Shown: in pieces, positions 37,185 to 44,676 of the stretch
Layout: each line of letters begins with the position of its first letter
Numbering within the stretch: the stretch's first letter is position 1
From: CALBRZ01 sp964511065
GTDB lineage: Bacteria > Planctomycetota > Planctomycetia > Pirellulales > S012-138
Assembly (NCBI GenBank): GCA_964511065.1
Contig: CAZEEG010000012.1
Coordinates: forward strand, 1 to 64,000
DNA: 64,000 nucleotides
Direction: 5' to 3'
Translations under genes and position numbers: made by a program
Notes under the pieces: generated by a model
Told to the model about the DNA's origin: nothing
Database searches by the model: none
What the model saw: the letters and a program-made list of their open reading frames with translations, nothing else

Positions 37185-37403
37185 GCTCTCACGGGCAATC
37201 GCAAATCCACTCGGCTGCGCTTACCGTGCGGACGGACGGTGGCGGCCAAGGCCGAGGTGGGGGGCGGGGGCCAGCTCATTTTGGTTTTCTTGACTGAAAA
37301 CCGGCCAAAACCGGCCTGACATGTGCGTTACTGCCAAAAAGGGGGCATTTCGGTACGCGGTTCTTTTCGCGTGCCACGTCCCGTAGCGACCACAGGCACA
37401 GCC

Positions 37404-38105
37404 ATGCCACAAATCTGGTTCACCGCCGACACGCACTTTGGGCATCGGCGCATCCCGCTGTACTGTCAGCGGCGATTCTGCCTTACCGATGAAGAAAACG
37501 CCCAACTCGACCGGGCCTGGCAGCAGGGCGGCGGCGCGCCGCCGCGAGGGCCGGGTGTGTGGCAGCCCTCGCTGGCCGCGATCGAGCGAATGGATCAATA
37601 CCTGATCGATCGCATCAACGAGCTGGTCCAAGAAGACGATATCCTGTGGCACCTGGGCGATTTCTGCTTTGGTCCCCAGAGCGCGCAAATCGTGAACCAT
37701 GCGCAGACCTACCGCGACCGCATCCATTGCCAGACGATCCATTTTACCTGGGGGAACCACGACGACCGCCGCATTGCCCCGGTCTTCAACAGCCACCACG
37801 AGCGGCACGAACTGCTCTGGGGAGAGCAGATGATCGTCCTGAGCCATTACGTTCAGGCGGTGTGGAACCAGTCGCACCGCGGAGCGTGGATGCTGTATGG
37901 CCACTCGCACGCCTCGGCGGAAAGCTGGCTCGATGCGGCCATGCCCGGCCGCCGCAGCATTGATGTCGGCGTGGATAACGCCTACCGAGTGCTGGGGGAA
38001 TACCGGCCGTTCTCGTTCGACGAACTAAACGAGATACTCAGCGGCCGCCCCGGTTGCAGCATCGACCACCACAAGGAAAAGTCCTGCGGCGAAGCGGCCA
38101 GGTAG
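37404..38105 (+). CDS. Calcineurin-like metallophosphoesterase
   Basis: The protein has 233 residues from the ATG at 37404. The five metal-binding motifs are all present: DTHFGH (near residue 9), GDFCFG, GNHDD, a SHY segment and GHSHA. This is a compact metallophosphatase, likely a di-metal phosphodiesterase; the substrate cannot be told from sequence. It is convergent with the GNAT pseudogene, which begins 18 nt after its stop. Confidence 0.9.
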   Translation: MPQIWFTADTHFGHRRIPLYCQRRFCLTDEENAQLDRAWQQGGGAPPRGPGVWQPSLAAIERMDQYLIDRINELVQEDDILWHLGDFCFGPQSAQIVNHAQTYRDRIHCQTIHFTWGNHDDRRIAPVFNSHHERHELLWGEQMIVLSHYVQAVWNQSHRGAWMLYGHSHASAESWLDAAMPGRRSIDVGVDNAYRVLGEYRPFSFDELNEILSGRPGCSIDHHKEKSCGEAAR

Positions 38106-38123
38106 GATGCGACCATCGGCGTC

Positions 38124-38455
38124 CTATCCCGGGAAGTCGTACAACATGCGGAGAAATGTACGCCCGTGTCGGGCGTGGGTTCGCTCGATGACCTGAAAGC
38201 CGTGCCGTTGATAAAGCCTTTGAGCCTTAAGGTTCTCGCTGTCGACCAGGAGCGCGACCGGCCGGTGATTGTCACGCTCCCGGGCCTCTCGAAGCACATT
38301 CTGAAGAATTTGCGACGCAAAGGTGTCGCTATTTTGGGTTGGCCGTGGAAATCGGCATGAACCGCCATCTGGGGGAGATCCCAGAGTTCGCGGCGACAGC
38401 CTTCGGGTGGCACGCCTTTCCAGGTAATCGGCCCGAGTGAAGCGAACTCAACCAC
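38124..38455 (-). pseudogene. Frameshifted, N-truncated GNAT acetyltransferase
   Basis: In one minus-strand frame the left half reads ELWDLPQMAVHADFHGQPK. In the adjacent frame the continuation reads NSDTFASQILQNVLREARE, and later PVALLVDSENLKAQRLYQR with HGFQV, the C-terminal GNAT signature, ending at a TAG at 38124-38126. The two halves join if one A is restored to the A-run at about 38331-38334. The frame upstream has no ATG and is limited by an earlier stop, so the N-terminal substrate-binding part is also missing. It most likely no longer makes an enzyme. Confidence 0.7.
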
Positions 38456-38471
38456 GAATTGGCTTTGAATG

Positions 38472-39173
38472 CTACTGCAACTCCCGGATCATCCGGGCCA
38501 CGTGGTCGGGGCTGGGAATGCCCTCAATGTGGATTTCCAGGTTGCTTTGCCCGGCACTGGAGATCGCCAGGTCGCCCACGCCCACCATCCGTTGGTAGAA
38601 GTTCTGGTCGACTTGGATGTTGCGGACGTCATCGTGCTGCACTTCCGTGGTGAACCGAGAAATCAAGCCGGCCCGTTGAATGGTCCGTTTCGAGGTCACC
38701 TTCAGTTCGTGCGTTCGGGTCTTCACCCACCAGATGCCGATCCATAGCGCCCCTAACAGGGTGAGCACCAGGCCCGTCCATTGCAGCGCGTTCGCGGAAA
38801 GCCATGGTTGGTTGTTGATGACCAGCCCTCGCTCCCACAACAGCGAGATCACCAGCGCCGCCACGCCCAGACCGACCAGCAACAGCAGAACCAAGAACCG
38901 CAGAGGGTGTGGGCGAAGCATGGCCGGGTGCCGGACCAGCAGCACTTCCTCTTGCTCGCTCATACCGGCGGAAATTTCCGGAAGGTCTCCCGCATCGTCA
39001 GGCGAGAGACTGCTTTCGTCGATCGGCAGAGCCGATGGGGCTTCCGCCCGAAACGGTCGCCCGCACCGCGGACAATCCACATTCCGTCCGATCAGCGTTT
39101 CCGCGATTCGAAAGGCCTGGTGGCAGTGCGGGCAGCGGTACAGAATTTTTTGGATGGTGTGGCCGGTGGTCAT
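38472..39173 (-). CDS. Zinc-ribbon plus bacterial PH (bPH_2) membrane protein
   Basis: The protein has 233 residues. A CPHC...CPRC ribbon (about residues 14-37) is followed by an acidic linker, two membrane helices (FLVLLLLVGLGVAALVISLL and WTGLVLTLLGALWIGIWWV) and a bPH_2 domain (KVTSKRTIQRAGLISR, then DDVRNIQVDQNFYQRMVGVG and GDLAISSAG), ending close to its Arg-Glu-Leu-Gln tail. Such domains probably position proteins at the membrane surface. The GNAT remnant follows directly after its stop. Confidence 0.82.
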   Translation of the reverse strand: MTTGHTIQKILYRCPHCHQAFRIAETLIGRNVDCPRCGRPFRAEAPSALPIDESSLSPDDAGDLPEISAGMSEQEEVLLVRHPAMLRPHPLRFLVLLLLVGLGVAALVISLLWERGLVINNQPWLSANALQWTGLVLTLLGALWIGIWWVKTRTHELKVTSKRTIQRAGLISRFTTEVQHDDVRNIQVDQNFYQRMVGVGDLAISSAGQSNLEIHIEGIPSPDHVARMIRELQ

Positions 39174-39683
39174 GGCAGTTGGCTCGCTAGCGGCGTGCGC
39201 GGGGGGGAGGGTCTCGCAAGGCAGGCAGTTGCAAAGCGGTAGCCAGCAGCCGCCCGTAAGTGCCTAGCAGTGCAAGTACCATTCCCAGCCGGTTCCACCT
39301 GTGTGGCTCAGGCAGTCACCGCCAGCGGCGGCACCGCTTGCTGGTAGCCGAGGCGAGCGCCTGGAAAGGGGCCAAAGGGGGGCCGTCCTCAGTGGGCAGG
39401 TCGTCCCGATTGGGGGCAGGTTCTGGCAGGCTGGGTTGGCTGCGCAAAGTATCGGGGTCCATGGGGGTGGGCGTTTGTGGAAAACCTCGACTGTTCCGTC
39501 CATGCAGGTTGTATGAAACGTTCCGAATTGACGATTTATGACATGCACGCGGCTGCCAGGCACTCTTGCCGGATGCGGCCGTGGTGTCATTTGAGGAAGC
39601 ACCGTGGGGCCGGCCAATAGCCGCCACGACGCCGGGCATCGGTCCGGGGTCGAACCGTTCACGCGATAGGCAGGGAGGCGCCT
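39174..39683. other. Intergenic between divergent zinc-ribbon and parB genes
   Basis: The 510 bp contain open frames on the minus strand (including a possible 48-residue one starting at 39461) but none is well supported. The divergent promoters presumably lie here. Nothing else was seen. Confidence 0.4.
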
Positions 39684-40631
39684 GTGAATCAAGAACGACG
39701 CTTGGGACGAGGGCTGGAAGCGCTGCTGGGCCGACCGCTGGACGGCAGCGATGAGATGCAGGGCGGCGTTTCCCTCACCGATGCCGCTCCGGGCGGCGCT
39801 GCGACGATCAGCGTCTACAGCATCGACAGCAATCCTTACCAGCCCCGGCAGGACTTCGACGAAGCCCAGATCGACGAGCTGGCCGAAAACATCCGCATGC
39901 ATGGCCTGCTGCAGCCGATCGTCGTTCGCCAGGCGGGCGACCGGTACCAGGTCGTGGCGGGCGAACGCCGCTTGCGCGCGGCCGTCAAAGCCGGTTGGGA
40001 AGCGATTCCAGCCATCGTCCGCGATGCCGACGACCGCCAGATGGCGGAATTGGCCATCGTCGAAAACCTGCATCGCAAGGACCTCAACCCGCTGGAAAAG
40101 GCGGCCTCGTTCCAGCGCTACCTGGAAGATTACGGTTGCACCCACGAGGAACTGGCCCAGCGGCTGAGCATCACGCGATCTACGGTTGCCAACATGGTTC
40201 GGTTGCTGGAACTGCCGCCCAAGGTCCAGCAGGCGCTCCGCGAAGGCAAGATCACCCAAGGGCACGCCCGGGCGCTGCTGCCGCTGGGCGATGAAGAAGA
40301 ACAGAACGCCTTCTGCGAGCGGATTCAAAAGCAGAGCCTCAGCGTCCGCGCCACCGAAAATATGGTGCAAGAGGCGATCGTCAAGGCCGACACCGAGCCA
40401 TTGACGGTGTACGATGAAACGCCGCAGGAAGACCCCGAGAAGCGGGCCAGGGCCGAACACCTCGCCTCGCTGGAGCAGCAGTTCCGCTCGGTGTTGGGCA
40501 CCAAGGTGGATCTGCGCCAGGCAAAGAACGGCCGCGGCCGGATCGTGATCCACTTTGCCAGCAACGAAGAATTCGAGCGGATTCGAGATCACATCTTCCA
40601 CGCCAACCAGCAGATGAAAGCGGCCGGGTAA
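39684..40631 (+). CDS. parB: ParB/Spo0J-family chromosome partition protein
   Basis: The protein has 315 residues, GTG start with GGGAGG upstream. The N-terminus (RLGRGLEALLG) is the conserved ParA-contacting peptide. Then NPYQPRQDF, GLLQPIVV, the CTP-binding GERRLRA and AIVENLHRKDLNPLEKA follow, with a helix-turn-helix (TRSTVANMVRLLELP) that recognises parS, and a C-terminal dimerisation domain. It spreads from parS as a CTP-dependent clamp and loads condensin or guides segregation. A parA gene is normally adjacent but is not present in this window. Confidence 0.93.
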   Translation: MNQERRLGRGLEALLGRPLDGSDEMQGGVSLTDAAPGGAATISVYSIDSNPYQPRQDFDEAQIDELAENIRMHGLLQPIVVRQAGDRYQVVAGERRLRAAVKAGWEAIPAIVRDADDRQMAELAIVENLHRKDLNPLEKAASFQRYLEDYGCTHEELAQRLSITRSTVANMVRLLELPPKVQQALREGKITQGHARALLPLGDEEEQNAFCERIQKQSLSVRATENMVQEAIVKADTEPLTVYDETPQEDPEKRARAEHLASLEQQFRSVLGTKVDLRQAKNGRGRIVIHFASNEEFERIRDHIFHANQQMKAAG

Positions 40632-40900
40632 GAACACGCGACCCTGTTGCCAACCGAGAACGTGTTCGCGGCGGGGCAACGCCAGTTACCCGCTGCACAC
40701 GGCTTGCGAGAGCCGGTGGCATGGCGTGCGGCGAGCCAACGCGCGCTGCCTGCAGCACGCTGGTCGATGGAGAGCCGTGGCGCGAAATGCGGCAGGCAAC
40801 CTCGCGGCCGCGGTACGGCGTGTCACATTGCAGGGGGCCGGTCGTAGACAACTGCAAATGCGTGGCGTAGGTTGCGGGAAGGTAGCGCCGCAAGCGGGCG

Positions 40901-41779
40901 GTGCTACTGCGCTGGCGGTGCATCCGTGCCGGGCGGCGACTTCAACCTTTCACCTTCTGCGACCGGTTAGCCTTGGCCGTACTTGTCCAATTTGCGTTGC
41001 GGCTTGCCTTCGGCCTGGCGTTGTCGATGGCCCTGCTTTCGCCCCAGCAGGTCCGCAGCCGATTTTTCCAGGTCCACCTGTATGTGCTGCTAGGGCTGCA
41101 CACGTTGGCCGCTGCGCTGGCTGGTTTGGCCCCGGAACAATTCCCGCTGTGGCCGCCGCTGGCCGGTGCCGTGCTGTGCTACGCGGCATCGGTGATGTGG
41201 CCACATCAAAATCCCCGCTGGGGGCGCGCCAGCCTGGTGGCGATTGCAGTGGTCTCGCTGGCCGCGGCCCTGTTGGCCGCCCCGCAGACCTCGCGGCCCG
41301 AGAGTAGCGCTCAGCCGCCTTCCCTTTTGCACCACGATGCCTTCCCCGCCACGGCGATCGAGTTGTTCGCCTGGCTCGACCCGCTCACCTCGGGCCTGCT
41401 GCTGGGGGCTGGCATGGCAGCCATGCTGCTGGGCCACTGGTATCTGAACGCCCCCGGCATGCGGCTCGAACCACTGCGCATGCTTATCGTGCTGACGGTG
41501 GCGGCCACGCTGCTTCGGGCCATATTGTGCGCAACGGGCCTGTTATGGCAGATGGCGGTGCTTCCCCAGTTTCCGCCGACCGATGTCGCCTTGTTCCTGG
41601 CGCTGCGCTGGCTCGCGGGCCTGCTGGCTCCGCTGCTGCTGGCCTGGATGACCTGGCAAACGCTGAAGATTCCCAACACGCAAAGTGCCACCGGCATCCT
41701 TTACGTGGTGGTGATCGTGACCTTCATCGGCGAGCTGACCAGCCAATTGCTCTCGGCGTCTTACCCGCTGACTCTGTAA
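40901..41779 (+). CDS. Polytopic membrane protein, hypothetical
   Basis: The longest frame, from a GTG at 40901, gives 292 residues; a TTG at 40973 would remove a basic N-terminal stretch and start directly at the first membrane helix. About seven hydrophobic segments alternate with short loops (for example LAFGLALSMALL, LHTLAAALAGLA, SLVAIAVVSLAAALLAA, LLLGAGMAAMLLGHWYL and LYVVVIVTFIGELTSQLL). I do not recognise a family. It follows parB by 269 nt on the same strand. Confidence 0.7.
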   Translation: MLLRWRCIRAGRRLQPFTFCDRLALAVLVQFALRLAFGLALSMALLSPQQVRSRFFQVHLYVLLGLHTLAAALAGLAPEQFPLWPPLAGAVLCYAASVMWPHQNPRWGRASLVAIAVVSLAAALLAAPQTSRPESSAQPPSLLHHDAFPATAIELFAWLDPLTSGLLLGAGMAAMLLGHWYLNAPGMRLEPLRMLIVLTVAATLLRAILCATGLLWQMAVLPQFPPTDVALFLALRWLAGLLAPLLLAWMTWQTLKIPNTQSATGILYVVVIVTFIGELTSQLLSASYPLTL

Positions 41780-41809
41780 GCGTCCTTCTGCCTGGAAAGC
41801 TCGCCGCGG

Positions 41810-42535
41810 TTAGTTGCGGGTGCCCGGTGAACGATCTTCGGGCAGGTAAATCAAGCGCCCGCAACTGCTGCAAAAGATGGCTTGCGACATATAAAGCTGG
41901 TTGAAAACGTTGGGCGTGAGCTTGTGGAAGCACCCGCCGCACGATTCGTTTTCAACCTGGGCCAGTCCGTCGGACCCCATCGCCTTGATCACGCGATCGT
42001 ACATGGCGCGGAAATCGGCTGGCAGTTTGGATTCGGTATCCTGGAGCTCGTTTTCCAGCCGGTCGATGGCCTGTTGCAGATCGGCGGCCTGCTCGGCCAC
42101 GGTTTGCTCGATACGTTTGAGTTCGTCCCTGCTCTTTTCGACTTTCTGGCGGGCCTCGCCCACGGCCACCTGCAGTTCGTCGATGTTGCCGAGCGCTTCG
42201 AGAATTTCGTCTTCTAACACGCTCTTGGCCATTTCATCGGCCGCGATTTGTTCGAGCAGGGCCTGATACTCGCGGTTGGAACTGGCCTCGTTTAACTTTC
42301 GCTTGAGGTCCTGCATCTTGTTTTCGCAGGTCTTCAACTGCAATTGCTTCTGGTCGGCCGCCACTTGGGCCGCCCGCGTGTTAGCAATGCACTGCTCAAG
42401 CTCCTGTTCGGCCCGGGCGACGTTGGCCGTGTGCGCCTTGATCTGCTTGGGCCCGCGTGCCTTTCGTTCCTGCAAGTCGCTCAATTGCTGATGGATTCGA
42501 TGCAGGGTACGAAGCACATCGGCAGTTACTGACAT
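41810..42535 (-). CDS. CT398-like coiled-coil protein with C4 zinc ribbon
   Basis: The protein has 241 residues from the ATG at 42535. A long coiled coil occupies about residues 10-180, with heptad-like acidic and basic repeats (an AEQELEQCIANTRAAQ stretch and a LNEASSNREYQALLEQI stretch that is typical of the family). The C-terminus has a CGGC...CSSCG zinc ribbon. Chlamydial CT398 has this architecture and binds RNA polymerase and secretion-related proteins; the planctomycete member's partner is unknown. Confidence 0.88.
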   Translation of the reverse strand: MSVTADVLRTLHRIHQQLSDLQERKARGPKQIKAHTANVARAEQELEQCIANTRAAQVAADQKQLQLKTCENKMQDLKRKLNEASSNREYQALLEQIAADEMAKSVLEDEILEALGNIDELQVAVGEARQKVEKSRDELKRIEQTVAEQAADLQQAIDRLENELQDTESKLPADFRAMYDRVIKAMGSDGLAQVENESCGGCFHKLTPNVFNQLYMSQAIFCSSCGRLIYLPEDRSPGTRN

Positions 42536-43372
42536 CGGATCGCTCGCTGGGAACAGTGTCGGATTGAAACCATCGGCCACTCAGGTTGGAGTACGTTGAA
42601 TCGGGCTCGTGTTTGTCCGCGTAATGCGGTGGCTCGGCGTGAAAGGAAACACGGGCTGTTCCGCTGCCCGCGAAAGCACATAGAGGGGGGGCCGATTTGT
42701 CCGCCACCATAGAGCAATGCCGCCTGCGTCGCCGCACTGCGGCTCTCGACCTAGATGGGGCTCTCATGGGAGATTGGCCCCCGAGCGGCGCTTCCACACC
42801 AATTCCATCATACCAATCGAGAACCGAGCCGTGCAGTGCAACTCTGGCAGGAGAACCTCAGAGATTGGCAGCACCGTTTCAGCTCTGCCTGGCCGCTCGT
42901 GCCACGACCACCGCGGCACCCAAAATCGAATCGCGGGCTTGAAACAAGCGCTTGGTTTACAGTCGCCCAGGTTGGCCTGCCTTGGCATATGGAAGGACAA
43001 GGCAGCGGGGGCACTTCAGGGCACGGCCGCGCGCCAGCAGCGGTAGCATTCCCTGCACCGCAGGTGGCTTGTTAGCGTGGGCCGATATGGCGACCCCCTT
43101 CAGCCTCGGGCATCGGGCACAAAGCCCAGGCAATTGGGCCTGGGCCGCGGGCAACACGCCAATAGCCGGTACACCAGGCGGTTGGGCGCTGGAAGCGCGC
43201 AAGCCTACCGTGGATAAGCAGATGGTAAAAACAATGCAGCCCAGGGCGCAGCCTTAAGCGGCGGCGGAACCCCGCTTCCGCCGCGAACAGGGTGTGTCGG
43301 CAAGCGACAAGGCGGTGGGCTGCCAACCAAGAAAGCCCAGGCGAGGCTGTATTGCCTCGGCCGGCAGGACGG
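42536..43372. other. Long intergenic region, no gene recognised
   Basis: The 837 bp between two minus-strand genes hold several overlapping open frames on both strands, all of shadow-like composition. I looked for RNase P, tmRNA and SRP RNA landmarks and saw none. Confidence 0.4.
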
Positions 43373-43462
43373 CTATTTCTTGCGATGACGAATCCGCGAG
43401 CGCATGCGACGCTTCTTGCGGCCGATCTTTCGCCGTCCTTTCCCCGTTTTCTTCGTTCCCAC
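43373..43462 (-). CDS. 29-residue very basic small ribosomal-type protein
   Basis: A GTG at 43462 preceded by AGGAG (eight-base spacing) opens a 29-residue frame ending at TAG (43373-43375). The product begins VGTKKTGKGRRK and ends RMRSRIRHRKK; 17 of 29 residues are Lys or Arg plus one His. Composition and the KK-R-RSRIRHRKK end resemble small ribosome-associated proteins (the AURKAIP1/COX24-like or bTHX type). It is too short for ordinary gene calling and would be missed by a length cut-off. Its neighbours give no further clue. Confidence 0.65.
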   Translation of the reverse strand: MGTKKTGKGRRKIGRKKRRMRSRIRHRKK

Positions 43463-43825
43463 GCAGCAGGCTCCTGATAGGTCAAAATACCAATGAGAAT
43501 TTAGCGCAAACCATTAGCGTAGCAAGGTGAAGCGAAAAGACAAGGGCGAGTGAGCTCGTTGCGCGTGTTCCCGGTGGTCCCTGCTGGACACTTCCGGTGG
43601 GCGATGCGGCTCTCGTAGCGATTGGTCGGAAACCAAGATTTTCTTGCATCCAGGGGGCCAATCCATTTATGCTGCGCCCGGTGGTCAAAAAGTGGCACCC
43701 AGTTTGCGCCCGAATCCCTTCGTCGAAATGGCCCCCTTAAGAAGGCGCATTGGCGAGGGCGTTTGGTTGATGCCGCAATCCACAGGTTGCCGGGCCTATC
43801 CCGCCGGCATAGGGAACCCCCTTCC
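43463..43825. other. Divergent intergenic region
   Basis: The 363 bp separate the small basic protein gene and the thioredoxin-like gene, which point away from each other, so both promoters should be here. No hairpin or clear promoter box was identified. Confidence 0.4.
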
Positions 43826-44392
43826 ATGCACACGCGAATCGTTTTGCTGCTGGCAGCGATGCTGATCTTGCCGGTGGCCCAGCGGCCCATCGCCGCCGCG
43901 GCTCCCCAGGCGATCGGGTGCGCCCCGGGTGCCGAGGTTCCCGCCTTCTACGTGCGCGAAGTCACCAGCCGGAGGCCCCACCTGGCCACGTGTCTGGTTT
44001 GCCGGTATGGCTCCCGGCCGGTCGTGCTGTTGTGCGTGCGCACGCTCAACGACCAGGTCGGCGAGTTGATCGAGCGCGTGGACCGGGCCGTGGATGCTGG
44101 CCGCGGCGTGGGCTTGCGGGGGTTTGCCGTGTTTACCCACGGCGAAAATGCCCAGTTGCAACCTCAACTGGCCACGCTCGCCCGGCAGCGCAAGACGTCG
44201 CTGCCGCTGGTGCTGCCGGTCGAACGCGGCGGCCCCAGTTCCATGCAACTTCCGGGGGATGCCGCGGTCACCGTGCTGCTGTATCGCGACAAGGTGGTGA
44301 CCGCGCGGTATGTCTTCGCCCCCGGCGAGTTGAACGAGATGCACATCGACCAGGTGGTCGCCGCCATCCAGGCCCTGCCTGAACACCACTAA
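43826..44392 (+). CDS. Exported thioredoxin-fold-like protein, hypothetical
   Basis: The protein has 188 residues from the ATG at 43826 with AGGGA upstream. A signal peptide (RIVLLLAAMLILPVA, cleaved near AAAAP) precedes a domain with the strand-helix order of a thioredoxin fold: RPVVLLCVRTLND, RGFAVFTHGEN, TSLPLVLPVERGG, and AAVTVLLYRDKVVTARYVF. The CLVCRYG segment has a CxxC spacing but is displaced from the usual active-site position, so redox activity is uncertain. Likely envelope-located. Confidence 0.7.
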   Translation: MHTRIVLLLAAMLILPVAQRPIAAAAPQAIGCAPGAEVPAFYVREVTSRRPHLATCLVCRYGSRPVVLLCVRTLNDQVGELIERVDRAVDAGRGVGLRGFAVFTHGENAQLQPQLATLARQRKTSLPLVLPVERGGPSSMQLPGDAAVTVLLYRDKVVTARYVFAPGELNEMHIDQVVAAIQALPEHH

Positions 44393-44676
44393 CGGCCACG
44401 CGGCGGTAACAAGCCGCGCGTGTCGCTTCACTGCGCAATTGGCTTTCCTGCGCCTTGCAGGCGGGTGTCACCGCGTGGCCGCGGTACCCGGCCTGCTGGC
44501 TCTTGGTTCACCGCTGACCGCGCGGGCGCAATTGGACGGCAGCGCGCAGCGCCCTAGAATGGCAGATGTGCCGCGCCGGGGCATTGCGCAGATTGCCAGG
44601 GGGCGAGTGTCGCCGCAGCCAACACCTGCCGGCCTGTGTTCCCCCTGGCAGCATCCACGCCCAAGGAGGAGGAATC

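Noticed and set aside
38324..38345. Programmed -1 frameshifting at the CCCAAAA site of the GNAT remnant
   Set aside because: The heptamer is not in the X XXY YYZ phase relative to the upstream frame, and the N-terminal half of the enzyme is missing, so decay explains it better.
39264..40679. A 471-residue minus-strand open frame opposite parB
   Set aside because: It mirrors parB exactly, has Gln/Arg/Pro/His-rich shadow composition and no domain. Long antisense frames are expected at this GC.
42536..43372. A structural RNA such as RNase P, tmRNA or SRP RNA in the long gap
   Set aside because: I saw none of the conserved landmarks of these RNAs and no strong long-range pairing by eye.
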